64,000 bases of DNA, from NCBI GenBank assembly GCA_009912235.1, contig WNDS01000002.1, positions 496,001 to 560,000 of the forward strand. The letters run 5' to 3'. Both the position numbers and the translations under genes were made by a program. The stretch is from Stenotrophomonas maltophilia (GTDB taxonomy: Bacteria > Pseudomonadota > Gammaproteobacteria > Xanthomonadales > Xanthomonadaceae). The notes beneath the pieces are model-generated. The model did not search any database. It saw only the letters and a list, made by a program, of their open reading frames with translations, and was not told the DNA's origin. This document shows positions 54,783 through 64,000 of the stretch, piece by piece. The first letter of the stretch is position 1. Every line of letters begins with the position of its first letter.

Positions 54783-54809
54783 TGAGACTGCCAATCCCGG
54801 GAAAAGTTC
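54783..54809 (-). promoter_or_regulatory. Sigma-E-type promoter of rpoE
   Basis: On the minus strand GAACTT (54804-54809), 16 bases, TCTCA (54783-54787): a close match to the GAACTT-N16-TCTGA consensus. Start of transcription expected about 35 bases before the rpoE ATG. Confidence 0.65.
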
Positions 54810-54977
54810 AGTCGCCGATCACCCGACGCCGCACCAGCTTTTAACTACCGTTCCGCTAGCGTCCGGGGTCCAGGGCCATGGATCCGGGTTCACTACCCCC
54901 AGCTATAGGGATTTGACGCGGGGGAAACAACCTCTGGATCATAGCCGCTTCTCCATACACAACCGGATGGAACGTCA

Positions 54978-57041
54978 ATGCTCTCAGGCTTCGATGGGCT
55001 TCGCTTCTCCCACTGGCACCCCGAGATCCGTGACGACGGCGCGGTGGTGCTGAACCTTGATCGTCACGACAGCAGTGTCAACGCCATGTCGCAGGACGTG
55101 CTGCTGGAGCTGGGCGACCTGATCGAACGGCTGGCCATGGACCCGCCCAAGGGCGTGGTGATCCAGTCGGTGAAGAAGGCCGGCTTCATCGCCGGCGCGG
55201 ACCTGAAGGAATTCCAGGAATTCGACCGCCGCGGCACCGTGAACGATGCCATCCGCCGCGGCCAGTCCACCTACCAGAAGCTGGCCGAGCTGCCCTGCCC
55301 GACCGTGGCGGCCATCCACGGCCACTGCCTGGGCGGCGGCACCGAGCTGGCGCTGGCCTGCCGCTACCGCGTGGCCTCCAACGATGCCTCCACCCGCATC
55401 GGCCTGCCGGAAACCCAGCTGGGCATCTTCCCGGGCTGGGGTGGCAGCGCGCGCCTGCCGCAGCTGGTGGGTGCGCCGGCGGCGATGGACATGATGCTGA
55501 CCGGCCGCATGCTGTCGGCCTCGGCCGCACGTAGCATCGGCCTGGTCGACAAGGTCGTGGCCCCGGCCGTGCTGCTCGATTCGGCCGTGGCGCTGGCGCT
55601 GTCGGGCACCACGCGCCCGTTCAAGCAGCGTGCCACCGCCTGGGCCACCAACACCTGGCTGGCGCGCAAACTGCTGGCCCCGCAGATGGTCAAGCAGGTG
55701 GCACGCAAGGCGAAGAAGGACCACTACCCGGCGCCGTATGCGCTGATCAGCACCTGGCAGCGCAGCGGCGGCAAGCCGGTACAGGCGCGGCTGGAAGCCG
55801 AACGCCGCGCCGTGGTGAAGCTGGCCAGCACGCCAACCGCGCGCAACCTGATCCGCATCTTCTTCCTGACCGAGCGCCTGAAGGCGCTGGGCAGCGGCGA
55901 CCACGGCATCCAGCACGTGCACGTGGTCGGTGCCGGCGTGATGGGCGGTGACATCGCGGCGTGGTCGGCGTTCAAGGGCTTCAGCGTGACCCTGCAGGAC
56001 CGCGAGCAGCGCTTCATTGACCCGGCCATGGAGCGTGCACAGGCGCTGTTTGCGAAGAAGGTGCGCGACGAGAGCAAGCGCCCCGCGGTCGCGGCACGCC
56101 TGCGTGCCGACCTGGAAGGCAGTGGCGTGGCGCAGGCCGACCTGGTGATCGAAGCCATCATCGAGAACCCGGAGGCCAAGCGTGCGCTGTACCAGACGCT
56201 GGAGCCGAAGATGAAGGCCGATGCGCTGCTGACCACCAATACGTCGTCGATTCCGCTGCTGGAACTGCGCGACCATATCCAGCGCCCTGCACAGTTCGCG
56301 GGCCTGCACTACTTCAATCCGGTGGCGCAGATGCCGCTGGTGGAGATCATCCACCACGACGGCATGGCGCCGGAGACCGAGCGCCGGCTGGCCGCGTTCT
56401 GCAAGGCGCTGGGCAAGTTCCCGGTGCCGGTGGCCGGCAGCCCGGGCTTCCTGGTCAACCACGTGCTGTTCCTGTACATGCTGGAAGCGGCCACGGCATA
56501 TGCCGAAGGCATTCCGGGCCCGGTGATCGACAAGGCGGCGGTGAAGTTCGGCATGCCGATGGGCCCGATCGAATTGCTGGATACGGTGGGCCTGGACGTG
56601 GCGGCTGGCGTAGGCAAAGAACTGGCGCCGTTCCTGGGCCTGCAGGTGCCCGAGGCGCTGGCGACGGTGGATCCGGCCAAGCGCGGCAAGAAGGATGGCC
56701 AGGGCATCTACACCTGGGAAAACGGCCGGGCGAAGAAGCCGGAGGTGGCCAACGGCTACCAGGCGCCGGCCGATCTGGAGGACCGCTTGATCCTGCCGCT
56801 GCTGAACGAGGCGGTGGCGTGTCTGCACGAGGGCGTGGTGGCCGATGCGGACCTGCTGGATGCCGGGGTGATCTTCGGCACCGGTTTCGCCCCGTTCCGG
56901 GGTGGTCCGATCCAGCACATCCGTGCCACCGGTGCTGATGCGCTGGTGGAACGCCTGAAGGTGCTGCAGCAACGCTATGGCGATCGTTTCGCCCCGCGCC
57001 CGGGCTGGGACAACCCTGCACTGCGCGAACCGGTGGCGTGA
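54978..57041 (+). CDS. 3-hydroxyacyl-CoA dehydrogenase/enoyl-CoA hydratase fusion (FadJ/FadB-type)
   Basis: 687 residues. N-terminal crotonase domain: GFIAGADLKEF and HGHCLGGGTELALACRYR with oxyanion hole residues, LPETQLGIFPGWGGSARLP. Then the NAD-binding domain VHVVGAGVMGGDIAAWSAFKGFSV and the HAD C-terminal domains with AGLHYFNPVAQMPLVEII and GSPGFLVNHVLF. Performs two steps of fatty-acid beta-oxidation. The thiolase partner is not adjacent. Confidence 0.92.
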   Translation: MLSGFDGLRFSHWHPEIRDDGAVVLNLDRHDSSVNAMSQDVLLELGDLIERLAMDPPKGVVIQSVKKAGFIAGADLKEFQEFDRRGTVNDAIRRGQSTYQKLAELPCPTVAAIHGHCLGGGTELALACRYRVASNDASTRIGLPETQLGIFPGWGGSARLPQLVGAPAAMDMMLTGRMLSASAARSIGLVDKVVAPAVLLDSAVALALSGTTRPFKQRATAWATNTWLARKLLAPQMVKQVARKAKKDHYPAPYALISTWQRSGGKPVQARLEAERRAVVKLASTPTARNLIRIFFLTERLKALGSGDHGIQHVHVVGAGVMGGDIAAWSAFKGFSVTLQDREQRFIDPAMERAQALFAKKVRDESKRPAVAARLRADLEGSGVAQADLVIEAIIENPEAKRALYQTLEPKMKADALLTTNTSSIPLLELRDHIQRPAQFAGLHYFNPVAQMPLVEIIHHDGMAPETERRLAAFCKALGKFPVPVAGSPGFLVNHVLFLYMLEAATAYAEGIPGPVIDKAAVKFGMPMGPIELLDTVGLDVAAGVGKELAPFLGLQVPEALATVDPAKRGKKDGQGIYTWENGRAKKPEVANGYQAPADLEDRLILPLLNEAVACLHEGVVADADLLDAGVIFGTGFAPFRGGPIQHIRATGADALVERLKVLQQRYGDRFAPRPGWDNPALREPVA

Positions 57042-57084
57042 GGTGATCGGCCGGGCCTGCGGCCCGGCACCCGCCAGAGGCAAC

Positions 57085-57147
57085 AGCAACAACTGGAGCC
57101 AGAGCCAAAGCCAAAGCCAAAGCCAGAGCCAGAGCCGGAGCAACAGC
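57085..57147. repeat. AGCCAA/AGCCAG hexanucleotide array
   Basis: About seven tandem hexamers in the centre (57097-57138), with CAACAG units on both sides. Confidence 0.7.
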
Positions 57148-57290
57148 CGGCTCTGGCTTTTCTGTTGGTGGGTGGTCGATGCGAATTGGTGGGTGGCGAC
57201 CTTGGTCGCCACCAGGAGCGAAGCGACCGGCGTTTGATTTTGATTTTCTTTTTTCTTTTCCGTGGCTGACGCGCACGGAAATTGTCAGGG

Positions 57291-57393
57291 GCCGGGCGGG
57301 GTGGTTTCGCGGGGGTGTCCGCGGCATAGATGCCGCGGCCAAGCCCCCCAGGGACGGGTTCACGGCGTCCCCCGCGAACCCACCCCGCCCGGC
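57291..57393. repeat. Y-shaped palindromic element, copy H
   Basis: Arms 57291-57315 and 57369-57393 match at 24 of 25 positions. Core hairpin is CCGCGGCATAGATGCCGCGG rather than the GGCGCCAT form. Confidence 0.83.
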
Positions 57394-57417
57394 TAAGCCG
57401 CAACCCATCGCATCGCA

Positions 57418-57440
57418 AGTCGACTAACAGTCGACTCTAC
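57418..57440 (-). repeat. SMAG-type palindrome
   Basis: AGTCGACTAACAGTCGACT followed by CTAC; GTAG-headed on the minus strand. Confidence 0.75.
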
Positions 57441-57561
57441 CAACCCCACAGCCACGAGCAGCTGCGCCGTTGGCTGGAACACCCTGTTACCTGCATGCGC
57501 ATGTACCCGTCACCGCCACATGCCATGCTGGCCGCAGATTCCTGCCAGCGAGCACGCCCGC

Positions 57562-58425
57562 ATGACCACCATCATCGCCCCGCGCGTCCATGACACCGGC
57601 GGCCTCGAAGTCCGCCGCGCCATTCCCACTCTGCAGGCCCGCAGCATCGGCTCGTTCGTGTTCGTCGACCAGATGGGCCCGGCCATCATGCACCCCGGCA
57701 CCGCCATCGACGTGCGCCCGCATCCGCATATCGGCCTGGCCACCGTTACCTACCTGTGGTCCGGCGCCATCGGCCGCCGCGACACGCTCGGCTCGGACCA
57801 GGTCATCCGCCCCGGTGATGTGAACTGGATGACCGCAGGCCGCGGCATCGCCCATTCCGAACGGACGCCGCCGCCGGACCGCGGCCACGACAACCCGATC
57901 CACGGCATGCAGACCTGGGTGGCACTGCCAAAATCGCACGAGGAAATCGAACCGGCGTTCTACCACCACGCCGCCGCCACGCTGCCCGAGCAGCGCCGCA
58001 ACGGTGCCTGGCTGCGCGTCATCGCCGGCCGCGCCTACGGTGAGGAATCGCCGGTGAAGGTGTTCGCCGACACGCTCAACTTAGCCATCGACCTCGACCC
58101 GGATGCGGAAATCGATATCGACAGCGGCCGCCGCGAGCGCGCGTTGTACATCCTCGAGGGCCAGGCCCAGCTGGATGGCGTGGATATCCCGGCCCAGCAC
58201 CTGGTCATCCCCGAAGCCGGCGCCATTGGCCGCCTGCGTGCCAAGACGCCGGTGAAGGCGATGCTGTTCGGCGGCGAGCCGCTGGATGGGCCGCGCCACC
58301 TATGGTGGAACTTCGTCTCCAGTTCCAAGGAACGGCTGGAACAGGCCAAACACGATTGGGAGGCCGGCCGCTTCGGCACCATTCCGGGCGACGACAAGGA
58401 ATTCATTCCGCTGCCGGCGTACTGA
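57562..58425 (+). CDS. Pirin family protein 1
   Basis: 287 residues, double cupin. Metal ligands in RPHPHIGLATVTYLW and the conserved GDVNWMTAGRGIAHSERTP. C-terminal cupin is shorter (LEGQAQLDGVDIPAQHLVI). Pirins are iron proteins with quercetinase-like activity in some members; function here is open. ATG 57562. Confidence 0.88.
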   Translation: MTTIIAPRVHDTGGLEVRRAIPTLQARSIGSFVFVDQMGPAIMHPGTAIDVRPHPHIGLATVTYLWSGAIGRRDTLGSDQVIRPGDVNWMTAGRGIAHSERTPPPDRGHDNPIHGMQTWVALPKSHEEIEPAFYHHAAATLPEQRRNGAWLRVIAGRAYGEESPVKVFADTLNLAIDLDPDAEIDIDSGRRERALYILEGQAQLDGVDIPAQHLVIPEAGAIGRLRAKTPVKAMLFGGEPLDGPRHLWWNFVSSSKERLEQAKHDWEAGRFGTIPGDDKEFIPLPAY

Positions 58426-58589
58426 GCCCCCCCCGCCACGGCCATTGCCCGGCCGTGATGGTTACAGATGCAACCGCGATTTGTGCCCACACTCACGTTC
58501 CGTTAAGGTCTGGAACGACGGTCCCCGGGGATGGGGGCGACGCCGGCGTCCGCGCCGGCCGATGCCGCCAAATCGCCTCTGGGGGATTC

Positions 58590-59064
58590 ATGACGTTCGT
58601 GCCTGTTGTGGTTTCCGGCCTGCTGCTGGCCGGTCTGTCGTTCGTGGCCGGCCCGGCCCACGCGCAATCTGCGGGCAGCTGCCCTGCCCTGCCCGCCGGC
58701 AGCGGGCTGCAATGGCAGCAGCAGTCCCACAGCGATTTCCTGATCTGCCGCGCGGCCACCGCCGATGGCCGCGAGGTGCTGAGCCTGATGCTCAGCCAGC
58801 GCGACCCGTCCATTCCACTCACCCGCGCCCTGCGCCATGAAAAGGGCAGCTTCGGCGGCGAATCGTTCTACTGGTACCAGCCCGACCTGGGGGGGTCAGC
58901 AGCCGCCCGGCTATGCCGAGCGGCGCATCAGCGTGGTGAAGCTGGCCAAGGAGCGCTACGTGCAGCTGGCGCTGTACCCGGACGGGGAAAAGGAACTGGG
59001 CAGCCTGCAGCAGCTGGTCGGTGGCCTGGACCTGGCGCCCACGGCCCTGGCCGCCGGGCGCTGA
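58590..59064 (+). pseudogene. Secreted hypothetical protein, frameshifted at a G7 run
   Basis: MTFVPVVVSGLLLAGLSFVAGPAHA is a signal peptide. The mature part (CPALPAGSGLQWQQQSHSD to SFYWYQPDLGG) then loses the frame at G7 (58879-58885); the other frame continues QQPPGYAERRISVVKLAKERY to the stop. Taking one G away gives about 157 residues. GGGGGA precedes ATG 58590. Family not recognised. Confidence 0.7.
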
Positions 59065-59143
59065 GCGGATGACGGGGATGGCTGCCTGGCAGCATCCCCG
59101 CCCCCTGCAACGACCGTGTGCCGGCACCGCGCCGGCAGCCGGC

Positions 59144-59995
59144 TCAGAAACGGCCTTCCTGGAAATCGACGAAGGCCTGCATCAGCTCCTGCCGCGTGTT
59201 CATCACGAACGGACCGTGGCGCATCACCGGTTCACGCAGCGGCCGTCCGGCCACCAGGATCAGCCGCGCGCCGTCGGCACCGGCGGCAACATGCAGCTGC
59301 TCGCCACCGCCGAGGATGGCCAGCTCCTGCCGGGCGACGTCGCGCGCAGCGTCCTGCCCGCCCACCACCAGCGCCCCTTCGAACACATAGGCAAAGGCGT
59401 TGTGGCCTTCCGGCAGCGTGTAGGTCCAGGCACGCCCGGCCTGCAGGGTGATGTCCAGGTACACCGGGTCGGTGGCCGGCTGCACGATCGGGCCGGTGGT
59501 GTCGCCCACCTGGCCGGCAATCACCTTCACCGCCACACCGTCGGCCGGATGCACCACCGGCAGCCGCTCCGGGGCGAATTCCTGGTACTTCGGCGCGGTC
59601 ATCTTGTCGCGCCCGGGTAGGTTCACCCACAGCTGGAAACCGCGCATGCGGCCACTTTCCTGCTCGGGTATTTCCGAATGCACCAGGCCACGGCCGGCGG
59701 TCATCCACTGCACGCTGCCCGGCACCACCAGGCCTTCGTTGCCGTGGTTGTCGCGGTGGCGCATGCGCCCGTCGAGCATGTAGGTGACGGTCTCAAACCC
59801 GCGGTGCGGGTGCTCTGGGAAGCCCGCCAAGTAATCCTCGGGGCGGTCGGTTCCGAATTCATCCAGCAGCAGGAACGGGTCCAGGTCAGGCAGCGCGGCG
59901 CCGCCGATGACGCGGGTCAGGCGCACGCCGGCGCCATCGGACGCGGGCGTGCCACGGATGATGCGCTGCACGCGCACCGGCTCGGAAAGGCTCAT
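59144..59995 (-). CDS. Pirin family protein 2
   Basis: 283 residues. EHPHRGFETVTYMLDGRMRHRDN carries cupin metal ligands and SVQWMTAGRGLVHSE the second pirin block. C-terminal cupin: AYVFEGALVVGGQDAARDV. ATG 59995 preceded by AGGAG. It is divergent from cstA and only about 1.6 kb from pirin 1; the two are homologous but clearly diverged. Confidence 0.9.
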   Translation of the reverse strand: MSLSEPVRVQRIIRGTPASDGAGVRLTRVIGGAALPDLDPFLLLDEFGTDRPEDYLAGFPEHPHRGFETVTYMLDGRMRHRDNHGNEGLVVPGSVQWMTAGRGLVHSEIPEQESGRMRGFQLWVNLPGRDKMTAPKYQEFAPERLPVVHPADGVAVKVIAGQVGDTTGPIVQPATDPVYLDITLQAGRAWTYTLPEGHNAFAYVFEGALVVGGQDAARDVARQELAILGGGEQLHVAAGADGARLILVAGRPLREPVMRHGPFVMNTRQELMQAFVDFQEGRF

Positions 59996-60142
59996 GGCAA
60001 CTCCTGTTCGGGTGATGCAGCACAAGATGGACGCCCCGCCGGCGGCAACCAACCGGCAGCCACGCAACCAATTGTTCCAGCCATGGTGTCCGCAGCGCGT
60101 CACGTACGACCAAAGTACTACCGCCCAACACCGTCCTGCGCA

Positions 60143-60171
60143 TTGACCGTGCCCATGGTACGCGGGATTCT
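60143..60171 (+). promoter_or_regulatory. Possible promoter of cstA
   Basis: TTGACC (60143-60148), 17 bases, GATTCT (60166-60171). Just upstream, GTACGACCAAAGTAC at about 60103 is an imperfect inverted repeat that might bind a regulator. Confidence 0.4.
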
Positions 60172-60200
60172 TTAGACGTCTTTCCGGGAGAGAGCACCTC

Positions 60201-62282
60201 ATGAAAGGGTTTTCCAAACTGGGCTGGGCCGCACTGGCCCTGCTCGGCGCGTTCTGTCTGGGCACCGTGGCACTGCGCCGCGGTGAACACATCAACGCGC
60301 TGTGGATCGTCGTCGCGGCGGTCTCGATCTACCTGATCGCCTACCGCTTCTACAGCCTGTTCATCGCCGACAAGGTGATGCAGCTGGATCCGACCCGGGC
60401 CGCCCCGGCGGTGATCAACAACGATGGCCTGGACTACGTGCCCACCAACAAGCGCGTGCTGTTCGGCCACCACTTCGCCGCCATTGCCGGCGCCGGCCCG
60501 CTGGTCGGTCCGGTGCTGGCCGCGCAGATGGGCTACCTGCCCGGCCTGCTGTGGCTGGTGGTGGGCGTGGTGCTGGCCGGCGCGGTGCAGGACTTCGTGG
60601 TCCTGTTCCTGTCCAGCCGCCGCAACGGCCGCTCGCTGGGCGACCTGGTAAGGGAAGAGATGGGCCAGATACCCGGCACCATCGCCCTGTTCGGCGCCTT
60701 CCTGATCATGATCATCATCCTGGCCGTGCTGGCGATGGTGGTGGTGAAGGCGCTGGCCGAAAGCCCGTGGGGCATGTTCACGGTGATCGCCGCCATGCCC
60801 ATCGCGATCCTGATGGGCGTGTACATGCGCTACATCCGCCCGGGCAAGATCGGCGAGATCTCCATCGTCGGCCTGATCCTGCTGCTGGCGGCGATCTGGT
60901 ACGGCGGCAAGGTCGCCGCCGATCCGGTCTGGGGCCCGGCCTTCACCTTCACCGGCACCCAGATCACCTGGATGCTGATCGGCTACGGCTTCGTGGCGTC
61001 GGTGCTGCCGGTATGGCTGCTGCTGGCCCCACGCGATTACCTGTCCACCTTCCTGAAGATCGGCACGATCATCGCGCTGGCCGTCGGCATCGTCATCGTG
61101 ATGCCGGAACTGAAGATGCCGGCGCTGACCCAGTTCGCCGCCAGCGGCGATGGCCCGGTGTGGAAGGGGGGCATGTTCCCGTTCCTGTTCATCACCATCG
61201 CCTGCGGTGCGGTGTCCGGTTTCCACGCGCTCATTTCCTCGGGCACCACGCCCAAGCTGCTGGCCAATGAGCGCCACATGCGCTACATCGGCTACGGCGG
61301 CATGCTGATGGAATCGTTCGTGGCGGTGATGGCACTGGTGGCCGCATCGATCATCGATCCGGGCATCTACTTCGCCATGAACAGCCCGGCGGCGGTGATC
61401 GGTGCCGATGCCGTCTCGGCGGCGCACTACATCACCACCACCTGGGGCTTCACCATCACGCCGGAGCAGCTGGAAGCCACGGCGGCGGCCATCGGTGAAC
61501 CCGCCATCCTGCACCGTGCCGGTGGCGCGCCGACGCTGGCGGTGGGCATCGCGCAGATCCTGCACCAGGCGATACCCAGCGGCAGCAACGCGATGATGGC
61601 ATTCTGGTATCACTTCGCCATCCTGTTCGAAGCGCTGTTCATCCTCACCGCCGTGGACGCCGGTACGCGTGCCGGCCGCTTCATGCTGCAGGACCTGCTG
61701 GGCAACTTCGTGCCGGCGCTGAAGAAGACCGAATCGTGGACCGCGAACATCATCGCCACCGCCGGCTGCGTGGCGCTGTGGGGCTACCTGCTGTACACCG
61801 GCGTGGTCGATCCGTTCGGCGGCATCCAGGCGCTGTGGCCGCTGTTCGGCATCTCCAACCAGATGCTGGCCGGTATCGCCCTGATGCTGGGCACGGTGGT
61901 GCTGTTCAAGATGAAGCGTGACCGCTACGCCTGGGTGACCCCCGTGCCGGCGGTGTGGCTGCTGATCTGCACCACCTACGCCGGCTTCATCAAGATCTTC
62001 GACAGCAACCCGGCGCAGGGCTTCCTGGCGCAGGCGCACAAGTTCCAGGCCGCCATCGCCAGCGACACCATCACGGCGCCGGCCAAGTCGGTGGCGCAGA
62101 TGAAGCAGATCGTGGTCAACGCCTACGTCAACACCGGCCTGACCGCGCTGTTCCTGTTCGTGGTGTTCGCCGTGCTGGTCTATGCAGTGAAGACCATCGT
62201 GGCGGCACGCCGCTCGCCGCAGCGCACCGACAAGGAAACCCCGTACGTGGCGCTGCAGCCGCACCAGATGGCGGACCTGTGA
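60201..62282 (+). CDS. cstA: Carbon starvation protein A (peptide/pyruvate transporter family)
   Basis: 693 residues with about 16-18 hydrophobic helices. Typical CstA blocks: [57 protein letters not shown] and [16 protein letters not shown]. Family members import peptides or pyruvate when carbon is short. The stop overlaps the next start (TGATG), linking it to the YbdD-like gene. Confidence 0.95.
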   Translation: MKGFSKLGWAALALLGAFCLGTVALRRGEHINALWIVVAAVSIYLIAYRFYSLFIADKVMQLDPTRAAPAVINNDGLDYVPTNKRVLFGHHFAAIAGAGPLVGPVLAAQMGYLPGLLWLVVGVVLAGAVQDFVVLFLSSRRNGRSLGDLVREEMGQIPGTIALFGAFLIMIIILAVLAMVVVKALAESPWGMFTVIAAMPIAILMGVYMRYIRPGKIGEISIVGLILLLAAIWYGGKVAADPVWGPAFTFTGTQITWMLIGYGFVASVLPVWLLLAPRDYLSTFLKIGTIIALAVGIVIVMPELKMPALTQFAASGDGPVWKGGMFPFLFITIACGAVSGFHALISSGTTPKLLANERHMRYIGYGGMLMESFVAVMALVAASIIDPGIYFAMNSPAAVIGADAVSAAHYITTTWGFTITPEQLEATAAAIGEPAILHRAGGAPTLAVGIAQILHQAIPSGSNAMMAFWYHFAILFEALFILTAVDAGTRAGRFMLQDLLGNFVPALKKTESWTANIIATAGCVALWGYLLYTGVVDPFGGIQALWPLFGISNQMLAGIALMLGTVVLFKMKRDRYAWVTPVPAVWLLICTTYAGFIKIFDSNPAQGFLAQAHKFQAAIASDTITAPAKSVAQMKQIVVNAYVNTGLTALFLFVVFAVLVYAVKTIVAARRSPQRTDKETPYVALQPHQMADL

Positions 62283-62506
62283 TGAGCACGCAACTGGTTC
62301 CCGCCGGCCAGTACCAGGCCCACCGCCGCCTCTGGCGGCGCCTGGTGCAGACCGCGCGGCAGTGCTGCGGAATTCCTGATTACGACAACTACGTCCGGCA
62401 CATGCTGGAAAAGCACCCGGACCAGGAACCGATGGACTACAAGACGTTCTTCCGCGAGCGCCAGGAGGCGCGTTACGGCGGTCGCAACGGCGGGCGCTAC
62501 TGCTGA
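62282..62506 (+). CDS. YbdD/YjiX family small protein
   Basis: 74 residues. [27 protein letters not shown] and a conserved [17 protein letters not shown] are the signature of YbdD/YjiX, always next to cstA-type transporters. Probably an accessory subunit. Overlaps cstA by one base. Confidence 0.92.
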   Translation: MSTQLVPAGQYQAHRRLWRRLVQTARQCCGIPDYDNYVRHMLEKHPDQEPMDYKTFFRERQEARYGGRNGGRYC

Positions 62507-62520
62507 GCTTTTGTGCGGGT

Positions 62521-62539
62521 GCCGGGCTTGCAGCCCGGC
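62521..62539 (+). repeat. GC-rich hairpin (SMAG-like) after cstA-ybdD
   Basis: GCCGGGCTTGCAGCCCGGC; could also act as a terminator for the operon. Similar hairpins at 57050-57068 and 19291-19307 begin the other composite cassettes. Confidence 0.6.
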
Positions 62540-62642
62540 GCCCGCCGATTCAACGGCGAATGCAACTGCAAGAGCGTCGGCCCTGGGTTTCTGTTTGTTT
62601 GGCGGGACGGTGTCGGATTGCCGGTGACGGCGAGACACATGC

Positions 62643-62683
62643 GGGGTCAGATCCGTTTTCCTTCGGAAAACGGATCTGACCCC
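62643..62683. repeat. GGGGTCAGATCC hairpin repeat, copy 3
   Basis: Identical to copy 1, including its TTCG loop. Region 62507-62785 otherwise holds no gene. Confidence 0.88.
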
Positions 62684-62785
62684 TTCTTCGTTCATGGCCC
62701 CCGAATACCGCTTGGCTTTTGACGCAGCGGTGGCGGCCGCGATGCCCTCATGCCGATCGCGGCAGAACCGTCTTCGCCGCGCGGC

Positions 62786-64000
62786 TTACGCGCCGGCCAT
62801 CCACTTCAGGATCAAGCCGGTGACATAGGCCAGGCCGGTACCGGTGGCATAGCCCACCGTGCCCAGCAGCACGCCTACCGGCGCCAGCGAGGGATGGAAG
62901 GCGGCGGCGACCACCGGTGCCGACGCCGCTGCACCGATGTTGCCCATCGAGCCGACGCCGAAGAAGAACAGCGGCGCGCGCAGCAAGCGGGCCACGACCC
63001 ACAGCACCAGCACGTGGGTGGCCATCCAGATCACGCCCAGCAGGAACAGCCACGGACGGTCCAGCAGCGAAAGCAGGTTTATCTGCATGCCGATGCAGGC
63101 GATCAGGAAGTACAGGAACACGGTACCCAGCCGCGAGGCACCGGCCGATTCCAGGCGGCGCGCGCGGGTGAAGCTCAGGCCCAGGCCGAGTGCGGTGGAC
63201 AGCAGCACCACCCACACGAACTGGCTGTCCAGGCTGAACTGGCTGGACCAGCCGACATTGGTCTTGAACCAGCCGGCCAGCGGTGAGGCAATGGCATGGG
63301 CCAGGCCGACGCCGCCCAGCGCCACGCCGACGATGATCATCAGGTCGGTCAGGCTGGGAATGCGCGCGTTCTGCGCCTCGTAGGCACTGATGCGCGCCTT
63401 CATCTCGTCGATGGCGCGGGTGTCGGCGCCATTGCGCGTGTCGATCTCCTTGGCGCGGTTGACCAGGAACAGCAGGATCGCCATCCACAGGCTGGCGCAG
63501 GCCACGTCCACCACGGCGAACTGGCCGAAGGTGGTGGCGTCGGTGCCGAAGATCTCGCGCATGGCCACCATGTTGGCGCCCCCGCCGATCCAGCTGCCGG
63601 CCAGCGCGGCCATGCCGGCCCAGGTGTCACCGACCACGGTTTCGGGGTGGATCAGCTTCATCACCTGGAAGGACACGATGGCGCCCAGCATCACCCCGGC
63701 GGTGCCGGCGCAGAACACGGCGATCAACTTCGGGCCGAGCTTGGCGATGCCCTTCAGGTCGATCGACAGGGTCAGCAGCACCAGTGCGGCCGGCAGCAGC
63801 ACGTCGCGTGCCGCCGGGTTGTACAGCGCGGTGGCGTGGCCATCGATCAGGCCTGCGGTGTTGTAGATGGCCGGCACGAAATAGCACAGCAGCAGCGCGG
63901 GCACCCAGGCGAAGATCTTCTTCAGCAGGGGCGTGGGACCACTGGCGGCCCAGAAGATCAGGGCAAGGGTGGCGGCGATCAGACCCAGGCCAACGATGTC
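62786..64000 (-). CDS. DUF819 family membrane protein, N-terminus beyond window
   Basis: At least 404 residues, reading in from the window's right edge. Multiple hydrophobic helices (VLLPAALVLLTLSIDL, LIAVFCAGTAGVMLGAIVSF, LIACIGMQINLLSLL), block GSWIGGGANMVAMREIFGTD and the C-terminal MGNIGAAASAPVVAAAFHPS are typical of DUF819 (YjcL), a family of probable transporters. Substrate unknown. Confidence 0.9.
   Translation of the reverse strand, partial: DIVGLGLIAATLALIFWAASGPTPLLKKIFAWVPALLLCYFVPAIYNTAGLIDGHATALYNPAARDVLLPAALVLLTLSIDLKGIAKLGPKLIAVFCAGTAGVMLGAIVSFQVMKLIHPETVVGDTWAGMAALAGSWIGGGANMVAMREIFGTDATTFGQFAVVDVACASLWMAILLFLVNRAKEIDTRNGADTRAIDEMKARISAYEAQNARIPSLTDLMIIVGVALGGVGLAHAIASPLAGWFKTNVGWSSQFSLDSQFVWVVLLSTALGLGLSFTRARRLESAGASRLGTVFLYFLIACIGMQINLLSLLDRPWLFLLGVIWMATHVLVLWVVARLLRAPLFFFGVGSMGNIGAAASAPVVAAAFHPSLAPVGVLLGTVGYATGTGLAYVTGLILKWMAGA

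Larger units (their letters stand above)
57042..57561. other. Intergenic repeat region before the first pirin gene
   Basis: No gene in these 520 bases. They hold a GCCGGGCCTGCGGCCCGGC hairpin (57050-57068), an AGCCAA/AGCCAG hexamer array (57085-57147), a GGTGGCGACC/GGTCGCCACC palindrome (about 57185-57210), an AT-rich stretch (57236-57260), Y element H and a SMAG palindrome. Confidence 0.78.

Noticed and set aside
57562..59995. Two pirin genes as a recent duplication
   Set aside because: The proteins differ strongly throughout and have different cupin spacing; they are old paralogues.
59886..62264. 792-codon frame opposite cstA
   Set aside because: His/Gln/Asp/Gly-rich shadow; cstA has unmistakable family motifs.

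Overview
This 64 kb window is ordinary chromosome from a high-GC gammaproteobacterium, most likely Stenotrophomonas (Xanthomonadaceae). The evidence is a GC content near 70 percent, many intergenic GTAG-headed palindromes of the SMAG type known from S. maltophilia, and a core gene set with Xanthomonadaceae-type arrangement (rpoE-rseA-mucD followed by lepA-lepB-rnc-era-recO, lone rnfB, cstA with its small YbdD partner). I see no prophage, insertion sequence, CRISPR array, tRNA or rRNA gene.

Layout. 1-6.5 kb: end of a DUF885 peptidase-like gene, a VOC protein, a DUF2147 protein, metG, a HAD phosphatase, rnfB and a RidA protein. 6.7-18.3 kb: mprF, a three-gene unit (oxidoreductase-like, DUF998, VirJ-like), HD and transglutaminase/TPR proteins, yjdM, an Hsp70-like protein, a YkgJ Cys-cluster protein, and an ECF sigma/anti-sigma/DUF4097 operon. 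18.4-31.6 kb: MscS channel, several small conserved genes, an HDOD gene, leucine dehydrogenase, a subtilisin autotransporter, thiolase, two Ala-rich lipoproteins and aidB. 31.7-37.4 kb: the four-gene ligase-associated DNA repair operon (exonuclease, ATP-dependent ligase, Lhr-like helicase, metallophosphatase), divergent from aidB. 37.4-46.8 kb: FAD monooxygenase, cold-shock gene, purine salvage/peptidoglycan recycling unit nagZ-hpt-mtnP, FrnE-like DsbA, CYTH, rlmD, a response regulator and recO. 46.8-54.8 kb: era, rnc, DUF4845, lepB, lepA, mucD, rseA, rpoE, read right to left. 55-64 kb: a FadJ-type beta-oxidation enzyme, two pirins, cstA-ybdD and a DUF819 membrane protein cut by the window end.

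The most remarkable feature is inside metG. About 129 codons of roughly 50 percent GC DNA are inserted in frame into the anticodon-binding domain, directly after the Trp that reads the anticodon in E. coli MetRS. The insert reads as a PD-(D/E)xK nuclease-fold domain (E469, D499, E512-x-K514). It is not an intein and looks like a selfish or functional nuclease carried within an essential enzyme. The second theme is structured intergenic DNA: eight copies of a ~100-bp Y-shaped palindromic element whose arms differ between copies but stay self-complementary, a second hairpin family (GGGGTCAGATCC...), SMAG palindromes and hexanucleotide arrays. These are combined into composite cassettes, one of which occurs twice in opposite orientation 26 kb apart.

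Seven genes carry apparent lesions: five frameshifts, one in-frame amber and one stop loss. Three of the frameshifts lie at 7-base G or C runs. This many broken core genes in one window suggests assembly errors as much as real decay or phase variation, so every lesion is flagged.
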